Positions 1-13,505 of a stretch of 64,000 bases of DNA are shown here, in pieces. Within the stretch, counting starts at the first letter, position 1. The number at the start of each line of letters is the position of its first letter. The position numbers and the translations under genes are program-made. The DNA comes from Limanda limanda (Eukaryota; Chordata; Actinopteri; Pleuronectiformes; Pleuronectidae), in assembly GCF_963576545.1 (NCBI RefSeq), contig NC_083642.1, positions 6,600,901-6,664,900 on the forward strand. The letters are read 5' to 3'. Under the pieces are notes generated by a model, which saw only the letters and a list, made by a program, of their open reading frames with translations, had not been told where the DNA came from and ran no database searches.

Positions 1-250
1 TCATATTTCCTCCGAATGTCATATTGAGCCGGGTTGTCTCTGAACAAATGATGTGTCGGGAGGATCGGGGGGGCTGAGGGAGATCCACCGCTGTCGCCGC
101 GAGATCATGTTGAATGTGTAAAAAAAATGTTATACAAGACTAAAACATAGCACACGTCCCGGTTTTATGATCCAAGTGTCTGAGAGTCTGGTTTATATAC
201 TCTGTCATTTTTTGGAATGTGACAGGCCTGGATATCAGCAGAGATAATCT

Positions 251-301
251 CACCACACCCACACCCACACACACACACTCTCACATACACACACACACAC
301 A
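251..301. repeat. CA-rich microsatellite
   Basis: Imperfect (CA)n with CCCACA and CTCTCA interruptions. It makes a spurious Cys/Val-rich open frame on the minus strand. Confidence 0.9.
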
Positions 302-538
302 AACCCGACCTGCTCTGCCTGGTTTGCCTGGGCCACCACACTGTCCTGCCCTGGAGAACTCTTGGAGGACAATGAGACACTGATCTGGCCGGCGTTGGCA
401 TTGTGATGAACTACTTCTGGAAGCAATCACGTGAATTTACATCATCCCTTGACATTTAGCCTCACACTCCACACACAATGTTTGGGTCGGTGTGGGGTGT
501 CTTGTCTGTGCTGGGTTTTCCAGTGCAGCTGTATGCAT

Positions 539-657
539 GTGTGTGTGTGTGTGTGCTCATGGAATTAAATCTCTTTCCTTGACATTTAGGCTTGCTGTCC
601 ACATGGCGCTCTGCAGGAAGAAGCAACATGGGAATGCCAATCTTGCAACATATTATT

Positions 658-688
<31 letters not shown>

Positions 689-689
689 A
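539..689. repeat. Two GT microsatellites
   Basis: Pure (GT)n runs at 539-555 and 662-689, separated by unique sequence. Open frames across them encode only VCVCVC. Confidence 0.9.
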
Positions 690-3049
690 TCCATGTGTAT
701 CTGTTTTTGTGCAACCGTGTCAGAATTGGAATACACAGTTATTAAGGGGGGGAGGCCTGCCACTCATGTGTCTCCAGAGGGTGAGGAGACCAGACACCAT
801 AGAGAAGGGAAGGGGGAGGGAGAAGGGAGACTGATGGGAGAAGAAGAGCTAATGAAGGAGAGGAAGGGAGTAGTGAAAGTGCCGAAGCACCCATTGTGTT
901 GCTGGGCAGGAGCAGTAAAGACAAGCTAGTGGCCTCTGCAACTTTAAGATCGCCATTAAACTCTCGCCTTACTGTTGTGTTTATGGTTCGGCTTTGTGTG
1001 TCAGAGGAGAGGAGGATTGTAAAGTGGGGCTTTGTCTGTCTGCCATCGATTTATTTCCTTCGTTAGGGTGATGACACTGCCTGCTTATGATGTCCTCGCA
1101 CAGACTGTAATTACAGAGCACTTCTGTCTTTATTGATGTCACTTTGTTAGTTTAATTACGGTATATTGGGTTTTGGAGTCGCAGCAAGAGCAAAGCTATG
1201 ATGTAGGGCAAAAATCATCAATGGAACATCCTCTTTTGAAGATGTCGGGGGCAGAGAGCTGGGAGATAATTATTTCATAGACAGACAGTGAAAATAGACC
1301 CCCGCGCATATCAACATCTACAAAGGCAAAGAAAAGGTAATCGGAAATTTAATGACTATTCTGTCTGTGTTATGACCAAAGTCAGAGGGAGGAGGCTGTG
1401 CATGTGATGAGAGCCTTAATGGAAATGAAACACCTGGGTTCAACCTTGAGAGCGACTGTTTACGCGCCCGGTCCCCAGGTGCCGGGGTTGACTAAGAGTC
1501 GCGAAAGTATGAGAACCGACGGTGTGTGTGTCGCCGTGTGAACGCTAGTGTGTATGTACAGTGTATATATGACGGGACGGGACCCAGGGGGGAGCAGTGC
1601 CATGTGAAGGTGACCCTTCAGGGGAAGAGGAGGAGGTAGAGGCCACCTGCTTGCTGGCGGTGGCGAAATGAGGGTGACAGCCATCCACCTGTCTGGGAAC
1701 ACTCTCATTCTAGACCCCATCTGCCCGCCCCGTTGGGACCCCTCCTCCCCAGGGGACCCTGTGACCCTCCCTGTCGTCCACTTGACCAGGCCTCCTGTCC
1801 ACTGTCCCTACGGCCGGCTGAAACTGCCACTGCCTGCCCTCGACCGAAGGCCATTCTGGGGCACTGTACTACAGTACAATGCTTGGGTGGCTCTGCAGTT
1901 TTCCTCGGTTTCTCCTTTTCTTGTTTCAAAGTGATACAGGCCCCCAGGCCTTAGGTGTCAGACTGCGCTATAAGTCTCCTGGCCGGGCTAAGTCATCACA
2001 GGTAGCCAGCAGGAAAGTACTTTATTTGCTTCCCTTATTTCCTGCTCGCCAATGTTCTCCAAACTGAAAACTCATCATGTGTGTTTTGTAGCACAGATAA
2101 TCGCTGACCAACAACAGTGCAATTTGGCAACTCAAACAATGGTCACATATAGTACACTGTCTATCTGTCACTTCGCTCTCTCCCTCTGTGCATGCAGCTG
2201 CCTATGTGACTTGCCATTGTAGAGTGGAACACACAGAATTACATTCTCTCGCCAAACAATCCAGCCTGTGGGTAGATCTCTTTATTTGAGCCTGTCTCTC
2301 TGACTGCAGTGAGGACCATCTCTGTCTCCACTGGATACAGACCTGTGGACTAGACCTGGGGCTGTGTTTGCTCTTCCTCTGTGGGCTTCAACCACATATC
2401 TGAATGGGGTCTGTGTGGAAAAGACCCACCAGACTTCTGACATGTCTTCTGATCTCCCACACTCCTCCAGGGCCTACTGTACTTTTACCTCTCTGCAGAG
2501 GAAGTGTTGCTCTGCTCCCGAAGAGTGGCAAAACAAATACTAAGACACTGAGGCAGACAGACAGTGGTGGAGAGGTTGATGCAAACAGTATAAAAGAGGA
2601 GGATGTGAGACGGGGGGCAGTAAAGGCACAGATGACAATAAAGATAAAGATAAACATCAGGTCTTTGCTCCTGCAAAAAGTGTCTTGCAAGGAAAACATT
2701 GACTTGCCAGAAAATAGTGTTTCCACAGCAAAGAAAATCTAATTTAGGAAAGCTTGCAAAGGTTTTGTAATTAAGGCAAGTTGGGGATTGGAGTATCATC
2801 TAGGAGCTGGATTTCTCTCCTCTCAGGCTATCAGAGCTCGCTGCATGTTCTGCATGACTGCCTGTTGATTCACAGCACATTGGTGTCACCCTGCCTGCCG
2901 CCCTGGAAAAAGACACAATGATATCTCTCATGGCGGACGTCATGAGGAGAAGGTGATTAACTGCTCTGCTGCTCCTGTAGGTGGGTGCTGAGTCCTCTAG
3001 CACAGCTTTTGTGAATTGTATAAAGTTGAGGAATAACATGAGCTATGCG
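690..3049. other. Intronic sequence without recognised gene
   Basis: After a GA-rich stretch (about 780-870) this is mixed-composition unique sequence. A GC-richer patch at 1460-1850 has open frames on both strands, but they show no recognisable domain. No repeat family or RNA gene was seen. Confidence 0.5.
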
Positions 3050-3089
3050 ATGGCTTAAGAAAAATAACCAGACCGCTTCCCTTTTTGCC

Positions 3090-3480
3090 CACCTTTTGAC
3101 GTTGTACATTTATTTTAAATTGCTTAAATTACAATTTTACTATACACAAACCAAAAACATGATTTAGAAATGTGTGAAAAGTCAACACCTGAAATTTCCA
3201 TTAAGAAAAGTATCCAGACAATCAAAGCAAGTGCTGCAGTTCTTCTTGGATAAGTCTCTATAAACTTTAGACACTTGTGTTTGGGCAAATCCACTCGCCC
3301 CAGATGTTCTATTGAATTAACAGTTCATCTGGATCACAAAAGGACAGACTTGATTGATGATAGTGCTTCTGTCCGTACGACAGGTTCTTCCAGCGACCGT
3401 TGGATTCTCCATCACTTCCATGACCAAAGCCCTTCTTGCGCAGCTACTCAGTTCGGCCAATGTTAACAATACTTTCTCAA
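3090..3480 (-). mobile_element. Decayed, internally deleted Tc1/mariner-like element
   Basis: On the minus strand, 3317-3480 encodes a degraded Tc1-type transposase stretch (ELSSCARRALVMEVMENP), matching the helix-turn-helix region whose family pattern is KLS..GRRALVREV.KNP. Sequence at about 3215-3300 matches the opposite, C-terminal and 3' flank of fish Tc1 elements (the gttcttcttggataagtctc block, followed by ttgtgtttgggcaaat). The catalytic middle is missing, so this is an internally deleted fossil. Terminal repeats are too decayed to place precisely, so the ends are approximate. It is not functional. Confidence 0.7.
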
Positions 3481-3770
3481 CCCATTGTAGCAAAAATGAG
3501 CCCAAAGCCGGGTGCCAGAACACCTCATGGAAACACAAAAAAGGGAAAAACCACTGATAAATTATTTCAAAATGAGGAAAAGATGAGATACCTCAAAGGA
3601 GGACCGATGCATCAATTAAATCAAAACAAAACGACTTGGTAGAATAAGTAAAGTTCGGCTTGAAAGTGTTGTTTGGTGACCCATCACTGGAGCTGGTGGG
3701 TGGAGGTTGGAGGGTGGTCGTCAAATTAGGGGCTTGAAAGAGGTCTAGCAAGCAGAAGAGAGCATGGAAA

Positions 3771-3802
3771 ACAGACCACCACACACAGACCACCACACAC
3801 AG
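3771..3802. repeat. 16-bp tandem duplication
   Basis: The unit ACAGACCACCACACAC occurs twice in tandem with a shared edge. About 60 bp later (about 3857-3892) TGCTTCTGGCCATTA also occurs twice, 20 bp apart. These are simple slippage-type repeats. Confidence 0.8.
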
Positions 3803-6600
3803 CCCACCACCCTTCTGACTGTGCTTTGAAGCTTAAAGAGTAAATGCATCAGCAGTGTTGCTTCTGGCCATTAGCATGCTTCTGGCCATTAAACATGCCA
3901 AGGGGCAGAACCTCATTATTGATAGATAGACACGCACACACTTCAATTCCCACACGTGTTCAAGCCTTTACTCACATACGCCAACAAAATGACACGCACA
4001 AAGTACAGAGGACGCCCGCAGGACCCAGTGTGTGTGTGTAACAGCGAGGGAACTCCAGCCATCAAATCAAAGCCAGAAACATATTTTTGGGGGATTATTA
4101 TTGCTGTCTGCCCGACTCTGATAATGTATTCATCATCCAAGGTGTTATTAAATAAGGAAATCCATTCGATGTATATCTTCAATCTATATCACGGATGATG
4201 ATTACTTTATGCACGAATGGGCGCCTGACCAAACTGTAGCTTGAGTAAAAAAAAAAACTGAAGCAGAACACGGTGACTCGGCAACAGATGTCCGGTATCG
4301 TGTTGAGTTTATGTTGCAGCTGAAGCCATCTATTAGCCAACATTTGCAGATCTACACTTGTGATTAAAAAAGATAAACAAAGCACTCGTGAATCCGTGCT
4401 TATCACAACATGCGAGAGTGTCCGCCGGAGCAACAGCATTAGTGTGTGGCTTTGGTCAAAAGAGTGAGAGAGTAATAGACAGTAACAGGGTTTACTACAG
4501 AGTGGCACGATGGCGCCGACAGGGAGAAGCTCACCGAAAGCAGAGGAAAGGGAAAGAATGAGTTAAAAAAGAGCAGCGTGAGATTGATAAAATGGTTAGA
4601 GGAAAAGAAACTGTGTATGAGGAAGAGAAGAGGAAGGTACGTGGGGGGGAGAGAGGGTGAGAGAGGGAGGGCGACGGTGAGGAGAAGGAAGGTTGGTCTC
4701 ATTACTATTAGACCTTCCCTCTCCCTCCAGGCTCAGATGACCCCGGATCTCCAGCCCTCCGCCTCGCACACCACTAATCATTTGGTTTTAATCACCGGGA
4801 TATTCTCCCCCTTTGCCCCTCCCCCACCTCTCTCTCCCTCTCTCCATGCCCTACTGTGTGCCCTAGCCTTTGCCAAGGTCCGGCTAATTTTATCCTAATT
4901 GGCCGTAGCCTGGGCTGGGACCGATCTGCTTCATTGTCCTCTTCCGTGCGTCCACTGCTCGTCCTTTCTGTTCTCTCTCTCTCTCGCTCGCTCTCTCTCG
5001 CTCTCTGTCTGTCGCTGTCTTGACAACTTCACGCCTCTGCTTGTTTCTTCGTCTCATCGCTGCCTCCTCTCTCCGCCTCATCTCTCTTTCACCTCTAATT
5101 TTTTCTTCTTACCCATATGCTGCCACGGCCACTCCCTCCCTCCCTCCCTCTCTCCGTCTTTCATGCTGTTCACTGACATCGCTGTTGCGCGAGTGTTTTC
5201 CAATTTCTCCCGATGACCTTACATTCCACCAGACAAAACAAAGAGCCTTGATGTCGTCTGCCAACAAAAAGTTTTGTGCGACTGCCTTGATTCAAACACA
5301 TCGGCATGAAAGAGAAATGTGAAGCTGTTCATTTGGGTAAGGTCTGATGTTGAACCTCATTGTATTTCGGAGAGTGGGACGAGACAGTCTAAGCGATTAG
5401 TGCGTAATCGATCTGCATACCCACACAAAATATATTTTGTCTACAAAGCTTGGAACAACGAAGCCACTGGTCGTCATGGCTAACTTTACCTGTCGCCGCA
5501 GAAAAAAGGAAAGACGCAGATGGAAATCCTGCATTACACTCACACACTGCAAATCCTCTACTTTTCTTTTCTCCTCCGGATCAACAGCTCCAATAAATTT
5601 TCATTACACCTGTGTGAAGCGCTTCAAATAGAGCCACAGAAGCAGAAACTAATTACTTTCTAATTTATTGACTAATGGCCACAGCCCTGGGAGACAGCTG
5701 CAATTGTTCTAACAGTCCTGCTGCTCCGACTGCACTCAGGTCCACTTTAGATTCATAACCAAAATAATTTATCATTACAAGCACATTAAATTGAACCGTA
5801 TAAACCATAACAGTGGTAATTTATATCATTTTGTTGTTGGGGATGCTTTTCCCTCCCCTGTCTTGAAAGCGTGCAATCTCTGCGATGGGATTCATCTTCA
5901 GCCAGTTGTATGTGGCAGGTTCACTTTGTTCTTCAAAGGACTCTTTGTTTTGCGCCTCATTCACCATTTGCTGGAGCTTAAAGTCGGAAGGAGGCAGAAT
6001 ATAGAGAATGTGAAACTGTTTAATTCAGAGAAGCCCGAGCAGCGGCTTCTGTGTCTGGTAAAGCAAATGTGAAGGCACAGTCTGACCACTGTCGTTGTTA
6101 TATATAAAAAGGCATAATCAAAACATCAATATGAATATGTGATGAGCTGGCTCCGTGATGACAACTTTCTCCCAGCATCCCCTTCATCAGCTAGGCAATC
6201 GGCTCAATGCAGATAATATATTAATTTTCAGTAATTGCCTTTATCCCATAATGCATCTCTTTCTTGATGGGAACAGTGCCTTCCAGGATGTCAATGTCCC
6301 CATCAACAAGACACAAATGGTCACCCAGTGGTTTGAACAGCGTGATAACAACATTAGCCATGTGTCAAGGCTTTCTTAATCGCTACAGAGGCGGCCATTT
6401 GTGCGTTGATGGGATATTCTAAAGCAAAGTATGAGATGGCATTTTCCACTGATGTCATTAAGACGGAGGGGCCCATACCATCATGCAAATCCATTATGTA
6501 AGCAGTGATTAGCATTGACCTTGCCCTCTGTGAGGTGAGTGATCTGAAACAATGCCAGCAAAACACACACCATGCTTACAGAGCTGGTGTGTAGCGAGCA
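3803..6600. other. Intronic sequence without recognised gene
   Basis: Mostly unique sequence. At 4729 a pyrimidine tract ending CAG resembles a plus-strand acceptor, but no supported exon follows. A CT/CTCG-rich tract lies at 4972-5020. The stretch 5640-5720 (homeodomain ATTA cores, E-box CAGCTG) is low in repeats and could be regulatory. Confidence 0.4.
4972..5020. repeat. CT / CTCG microsatellite
   Basis: Compound (CT)n with CTCG interruptions and a CTGT tail. Confidence 0.85.
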
Positions 6601-6608
6601 TACATTAA

Positions 6609-6651
6609 GGTGATTGGTCACCACAATGTCACCATAATGTGACCAATCACC
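6609..6651. promoter_or_regulatory. Inverted repeat carrying two CCAAT boxes
   Basis: GGTGATTGGTCAC (6609-6621) and its exact reverse complement GTGACCAATCACC (6639-6651) flank a 17-bp spacer. Each 13-bp arm has a CCAAT/ATTGG core of NF-Y type. As RNA it would form a perfect 13-bp stem. A regulatory role is inference only. Confidence 0.4.
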
Positions 6652-7930
6652 AAGCTCATTTTTATTGGCTCTAGCAGATGTGTCAGGTCCCCTCCTGTTC
6701 AGACACATCTCCATCTGTCCCCGAGGCCGGTCAGACCAATTACAGACATTCATCTAGAAAGATGTGCGTGTGATAAAATGACAGAGGTGAATCATTTAGG
6801 TTTAGAACCAAGATGGCTGCCGCTGATAGGGAGAGGTCTGTTGGATTTGCTATTGTGAAGGTATAACAAACTGGTAAATGTGTTTCCAAAATTTTGTTTT
6901 TGCTTTGATTAGTTGTGCGTCTATTTAATCGCTGTAGAATAGAAGAGAATGGAATATGCAAAATCTGCATTCTCCACACATATTTCCTTTTAAATCTTCT
7001 CATTACCCAGACGCCATTACTTACAGTTTCTTGCTTCAGTTTCAAATGAACCTTTCATGCAAAATAAGAAAAAAAAAAACACCCTCTAGGTTTAGGAGCT
7101 TTGCCAATTTTCAGCAATAAGACCATCAGATCCACGGGAGGACTTCCAAACCTCCCACAGCAACAACAGCTGATCCAATCAAGTTGATAGAACCAACGTT
7201 GTGTTGTGTTGTGTTACTAGAAGCTTAGTCGAACGGTGGTGTGGCCCCTGAGGGAGAGTCTGAGAAGTAGCACTCTGTCTCTGTGGGAGGAAACCTCCAT
7301 TCACACCTCCCTGAGCACGGACACGCCAACTGCTCAACAGTTCCACAAACACGGCAAACGTGAACAAACTACACAATTCAACTGCAGTTTGTCACCTTTC
7401 ACAACAACGCTGCCTGATGTTCCACCTGCAGTTTCATCTGTTTCTTCCATCCTGGGGCTTATGGTTGAAACTTTATGAAATAGGTCTTCACGTGATATGA
7501 CCTGGTTGTAAATCTCCATTCACGGCTTCTATAAAAAGAGCAACACACACACAGAGAGGCAGCTCGCACAAGCTCGAGTGTCCATAGCAACAATATAAGT
7601 GAATGAACAATGAGAATAATAAATGCAAGAGCTAAAGTTCATATCTCAAAGGGGATGAGGAGCCACATACTTATTTCCGTTTTCATTTGATCACCAATCA
7701 CGCTCACTAACACAGGCGCGCACAAATTGAAAAACACCTGTGCGCCCCCCCCCCTTCCCATACTCCCTCAGTGTCCTCGTCTTTAGACTTTCAAGCTCTC
7801 ACAGGCTGATCGATAGAATCCAACAGGCCACAAATACAGAGAAGAGGAGGTTGGAGGGGTGGGGTGGAAGGGGTGGGGGGGTCCCCTGGGAGAGACAATA
7901 AGGACATTGAGAATAAAACGGGAACCGGAG

Positions 7931-8111
7931 ACACACAAACAGAGACACACACACACAAACACATACACACAACTCGTCCTATATTCCCTAGCCAAGAGGT
8001 GACGTCAGCCTCCTGTGTAAGACACGGCCCACCTAATGGAGCATAGCCAAGGCACGATGCGTGTGTGTGTGTGTGTGTGTGTGTCTGTGTGTGTGTGTGT
8101 GTGCCTGTGTT
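7931..8111. repeat. CA block followed by GT block
   Basis: A CA-rich tract at 7931-7971 is followed after about 90 bp by a GT tract at 8061-8111 on the same strand. The two could base-pair as an inverted microsatellite pair. Spurious long open frames cross both. Confidence 0.85.
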
Positions 8112-8367
8112 TGTTTGTGTAGGTACGAGTATGTGTGAAATATCGTTGGTCTGACAGAGTTTAGCAGAGACAAGGGAAGGACACAGCACTATAGTGGAAA
8201 AACACACAAAGTCAAGCACAGTCGCCATTAAATCACAAGCAATCTCTTTGCTCCTGGCAATTCTCTCACACATACCGCACCTGCACATACAATACACATA
8301 CGCAAAGTTGACAAATTGCTCAATAAAATATGCTGCAATACTATTAGGTTACTTTAAAACTGCGGGT

Positions 8368-8381
8368 GGGGGGGGGGGGGG
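8368..8381. repeat. Poly-G tract (14 G)
   Basis: A run of 14 consecutive G, flanked by other short G runs. Confidence 0.9.
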
Positions 8382-8399
8382 AGCGGGAAGGAAATGAAT

Positions 8400-11300
8400 G
8401 ACATTCCGATAGTACATCCTCTCCAAAACCTGAACAAAATGTGTCAGCAGAGGGAGTATAAAGTCTCTGAATTAGAGTTTTTTTGGCATAGGAGATATGG
8501 GGAGAAATCAATTTCTGGGCCAAGTGTGGTGCCAAGGACGTCCGGAAGGGCATAGCTCTGTTGATCTGTTCATATCAATTTGCTCCCCTCCTGCAGACGG
8601 AGAATGCCACAGTGTGCAGCGCTGCATCTTTAAGGAATATCGCCCTGATAACGGTGCCATAAAACACATCATTTTACAGTCAAACCACCTCTGTCTCAAA
8701 TGCACTTGAAGCGGAAGCCATTTTCAAGCAACATAAAGTTTAACATGGCGCTACATCTGCCGAACCGCTAACTTCCACACTACATGGGACTGGGAGATTT
8801 AATTAGGGGACATGGGATAGCGCTGTGTGGCACTGCAATGAGCCCCACCCTCTGGATCTCCACCGGATCCATTCTGAGCCTGTGGTCATCTCTGGAAGAG
8901 CAGCACGCATACTGAATTACAGTACCCAGCATGCACTCTGACAGGAGCTGAAAAGTTTGTATAAACGGTTCCATTAAACACAAAGATATGTCCTGTTAGT
9001 TTGAAACAGCCTTCCTATTACTGTGACTAAATGGCACAAAATATCAGGATTTATACCTTTTTGCCCTGCACGATTATGTGATATTGTTAAACATCATGAA
9101 TATTTTAGATATAGATATACTTATGGCCCATAAGGACGCTGTTATTATAATAGAATATTGCTGCTAGATGCAAAATATATTAATATTGAGGTATTTATGA
9201 TCGTCCAACTATCTTGTCTGTGTGAAATACATAATTGTATTCATCTTAAATAGAGATTTTCTACATGAATACATATTCATTGAGCAATTGTACAGAAGGA
9301 GAGAGCCACACAGCTCGGAAATAAAGTAGATATTTAGATGAGCTGCCAGATAGTTTTTAGACAACTGAGAATAATTAAACGTCTTCCGTGAAAAGTCATA
9401 AAGAAAATCTTTCCTAAAGTTTCCTCTGATTTCTAATGGAGCTTCTCTCCAGTGAGCAGTTGAACCACCTGAGTGAGAAGCGAGTTGATCACTAATGCAT
9501 CCCTAATTCACAGAGCATAGATTACAGATTGCCAAGGACAAAAGTTTGATTTTTTTTCTTTTTGCCTTGACCATGTGAAAGTGGCGCCCAATATAAATTT
9601 AATGGGTCAGTGGTGACGGAGAGCTGAGAACTGTGAGGGGACCTTACTGCTTTGTATTCACCATGCACAGTTGGGATCTCTCTGCTTCGTAGACCATAAT
9701 AAGAGCCAAATGATTTATGCATAGCCGAAAAAGAAAAATCAGGTGTATAGACTTGTGCAAACACGACTTCCTTATGTCTATAATGGAGACACATTTGAAA
9801 CCCACAGTTACTTGTTACCCAAAAAGCAAGCACTGTGTGATACAACCTCAGTCGTGGCTGTGTTTAGATGCCCCAGAGGAGAGTGTGGACCCAGAGCGTA
9901 TGTTCCCTAAATTGCAATCCAGATAAAGAGGTGGCTTGTTGGTTTGTGGGCGAGGAGAGGATTGGCCACACGGAGACACAAAGGCAAAGGGTTCAATTAA
10001 AATGTTCAGGGAATCAATTTGTTTGCCTTAATTACTTTGTTAATTTGTTAAAGCAGTTACTCCGAAAAAATCCCTCCGTCACATTTTCTGCTGTGATAAT
10101 GGAGCTACGGCAGAGGGAGGGGCCTTTGGGTTTCGGTTGAGTGCCTTTTAAATGACTCACCCTCTGGTTCTAAACACAGCGCTCAGTGTGCCTTCTCGCC
10201 CGGCCCCGGTTCTCTTGTGTGGGGTGTGTTCAGTAATGAGGCCCCCCCGTAGCGTCGCGCTCCCCTCCTCTGTTGGTGCAGAAAAGCGCACCCCCGCCAC
10301 GGCCTGACATTGTGACAGATAGGAGCCGCGGAAAGCATATGGGCAACGTGGCAGTGCCTCAGACGCCCTCCAAACTGTCGTAGGGCTCAGGCGTAATGAG
10401 TGTTAGAGAGATGAGCCCGAGTCCTACACATAGGAGACATTAGTCATCACATTTTTCCTCGACTGCCACAGATCAGCTAGAGGAAAAAAAAACTCTTATC
10501 TCATATAAAAGACAAGAGATCCCGTGAATTTGTAACTTTACAGATGAAAGCCATGTACTTTGGTATGACAGAGCCAGACAGGAAGTCGCTATGAGAGCGC
10601 ACAACATGCAGCTACGGAACCATTCAAATTAGCTGGATGACTCTTTCGTTGGTTGGGTCTTATTTTTTATATGTGTCACAATGCAAAGTGAGGAGTCAGG
10701 GTAAACACAGGAAGGGATGTCACCGGATGAGGCAGGAGTGAGTGATGGAGCGAAGGGCCAGGAAGTGGCCACTCTCCCTGTCAACTGTCAACGCCGTTAG
10801 TGTCCAGAAGCCGAACTCCACGGCGACTAGATGTGATTTTAGATAAGGCGCCCATCCAGCCGTGCCCTCGACATGGCCTCCCTCTGGCCCAGACTCCTCT
10901 GCTGGTCTCCTTCCCTCCCTCTGTCTGGCCTGTTATCCCTGACTGTCTAGACAACTCCCAGCACGCAACGCCTCACCCCAGCCAACCCGGGCTGCTCTCA
11001 CTTCTTCTGCTTTCCCTCCACTCGACACTGTGTCGTAACACTGGCGGACTCGAGGGTTATGAAGGGCCACTGAAAAAGACCGAACAATGCCAGGCAGTTC
11101 TCTCTTGTCTTTCATTCAAGACATTCAGAGGCAGGCTCTGCAAATGCTGCTCAAAATTGCATTCGAATCCTCCTGCAAGAGCAACTGAAAATGATCACGA
11201 TCCAAGATTTAGCTCCAACTTATCAGACAGTCTCGAGGGCTGACTGTAATGAGACAGCCTGCACCAATAAGGCTGAGATGTAGACACACATCTGCAAAAC

Positions 11301-12480
11301 AAATACAACAATTGAAAGTACTTAAGACACTTTTTGTGTGCGGAAGGTACAAATGAATGAGAACAATGAGCCAGGCAAGAGGCAATCACAGAGCGGGAGG
11401 CTGCACGCACAGACTGAAGGAACCTGTATTCAGCTGCTGTCAGTTTAAAAACACACGTGCATGTGAAAGAAGCCACAGAGTGTAACCCACCTGCTTCAGT
11501 CTCTGTACCTGAAGTGTCCAACAGGTGGAGTATGGAAACAATGCATTCATCATAGCTTTAACTTGAAGCACTTTAACCCTGACCTGCAGAGGGAGGCAGG
11601 GGTTCCAATGCGTCAACGCCACTTCCCTACGCACAAAGCAAGAGCCTCACACCCGTGACTGATCTCTATTAAATTACATGGATTAAATCAGAGATCCTTA
11701 ATTAGGCCCCAATAAAAGCGTCGTGTGGCTTTTGAAACCTCTGAGCATGGCATGATTGGATAAAAATGTGAAAACATACTAAATGAAATTGGTTTACCGC
11801 TGAGTGTGCACCCCATGACTCTTGAGTGGAGCAGCAAAGCAGGGGGAAATAAGTAAGAGAGCGAAAGAGAGAGAGAGAGACACAAATGTAGAGAAAGAGC
11901 GAGAGGGGAGTCTCAGGACGAGTCACACCTCTTTGCCTCGGAAAAGCTCTTAAATTCCATGTGTGACCTGAGGGAGAGAACTCTAAAGAGTCGGCCTTAG
12001 ATGCCATGATACAGAATTTGACTGTAGTGCAGTAGTGAGCTAATACAGTCTGCCACTAGCCACACTGGGGAGTGCTACAGGCATGACGCAGGGCTCTATG
12101 CATACAGTGTATATATATATACAGTATACTGTGTGTGTGTGTTTGCATGCAGAACACAACAGCTCACATAAACACTCAAGCGAAACACAACTGGGACCGG
12201 CTTTCTCTCTAAAAAAACTGGAGCGTGATGCCTCCCACCTCCTCTGGACCCGAGCATCTCCCTGTGTCAGGACGGCCAAAAGCTTTTAAGTGCTTTAAAC
12301 TCATAATAACCCTAATGCACGTCCTCCCCTGTGTTTGCCAGTAAAAAAAAATGAAATGCAATTGAAATAGATGCAAAGATGAGGGATGTTCAGACATTTG
12401 GGGAATTGCCGGGGATTTGGCGTCTGCAAAGGCATTAAGACGGGAGAAGAGAGTAAACAGGCTCCCAGGACGTCGGAGGG
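8400..12480. other. Intronic sequence without recognised gene
   Basis: Unique sequence. The stretch 9030-9250 is AT-rich; its TGCACGATTATGTGATAT segment vaguely recalls common fish DNA-transposon ends but is too weak to call. 10180-10330 is locally GC- and CpG-richer. 10800-11240 is open in one frame with no recognisable domain. Short GA (11865-11882), TA (12111-12122) and GT (12130-12142) tracts occur. Confidence 0.4.
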
Positions 12481-12497
12481 AGGCGATGCACAAAACG

Positions 12498-12501
<4 letters not shown>

Positions 12502-12546
<45 letters not shown>
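12502..12546. repeat. (AC)n microsatellite
   Basis: A pure AC run of about 22 units. It accounts for the HTHTHT and VCVCVC open frames on both strands. Confidence 0.95.
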
Positions 12547-12549
<3 letters not shown>

Positions 12550-12807
12550 CACGGCTTCAGTGGTCTCCGTATTTTGCCCTCTTCCCTTCTTGAACATTAG
12601 CTTGTTATGCTGTTTGGGATGTTTCCATTTTCGCGAACATGGGGATTTAAAAAAAATAATAAATAAATGCACATCCTCTGCCACAATGTATAGATTGGGA
12701 ATAGTAAGCACACAAACAAAAAACAGCCCCGAACCACCTTCCCACTCGCAACTAATCCTCTCATGCCCTAATTGTGGGTGCAGTCACCCCAGATTCACTT
12801 CTTCAGG

Positions 12808-12812
<5 letters not shown>

Positions 12813-12839
<27 letters not shown>
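12813..12839. repeat. (AG)n microsatellite
   Basis: A pure AG run of 13 units. Confidence 0.9.
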
Positions 12840-12843
<4 letters not shown>

Positions 12844-13488
12844 AAAAGGAGCTCAGGCTCTGGCTGAGAACAGACCACCCTGTCTTCCCCCTCAAAACGC
12901 TTCTCTTTGCCAGAAGACACCAAAACGGTAGGTGGTACTCTCTCTCCATTACATCTCACTTTTATCTCACTTCCCCTTTGCCTCTCCGTCTTCCTGTCAT
13001 TTCTCGCTCTTCTCCACTCCCTCTCCTCTTTCTACTGTAAACCGCCTCAGGTGATTATGGATCGTGATGGTGGTGGGTGAGGAAGTCGGATGCCTGTCTT
13101 TGTTTCCCTAACACAGGTTTAATATATTATTACCCTGCACAGCCGAGAACCTCAGTGAGACGGTGAACAAAAGGTTTCGGGTGCAAATAAACCCTGAAAC
13201 AAAACTGTGGCCAATGTGGTGTGGAAAGTAAGCGGGGGGGTTTCTTTGTGCCTCTGTGGTGAGAGCAGGTCTGCGCACCAGCAGCAGGATATGCAAGAAA
13301 TCAAACAGACTCACTGGAGACACATTAAAACAGGCTATTAAACACTTTGGCATTTGATTTCTTTTAATCAGAGAGGCCATCAGTCAACTGAGCCGAATCC
13401 CAAACCGCAGGCCTCAGACGGAGATGCTCGACCGGAGCCAGCGAGCGGTGACTGGCTGTGTTTGGTCTGAACAGTGTCGCTACTGTTC

Positions 13489-13505
13489 GGGGGGGGGGGG
13501 GGGGG
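13489..13505. repeat. Poly-G tract (17 G)
   Basis: Seventeen consecutive G. The length is likely polymorphic or assembly-sensitive. Confidence 0.9.

Noticed and set aside
9060..9120. TGCACGATTATGTGATATTG resembling ends of common fish DNA transposons
   Set aside because: No inverted partner or target duplication found; too diverged to support.
12386..12844. Long frames across CA and GA repeats (also at 492-929, 35249-35858 and 19291-19638)
   Set aside because: They exist only because dinucleotide repeats contain no stops; the predicted peptides are HTHT, VCVC or ERER.
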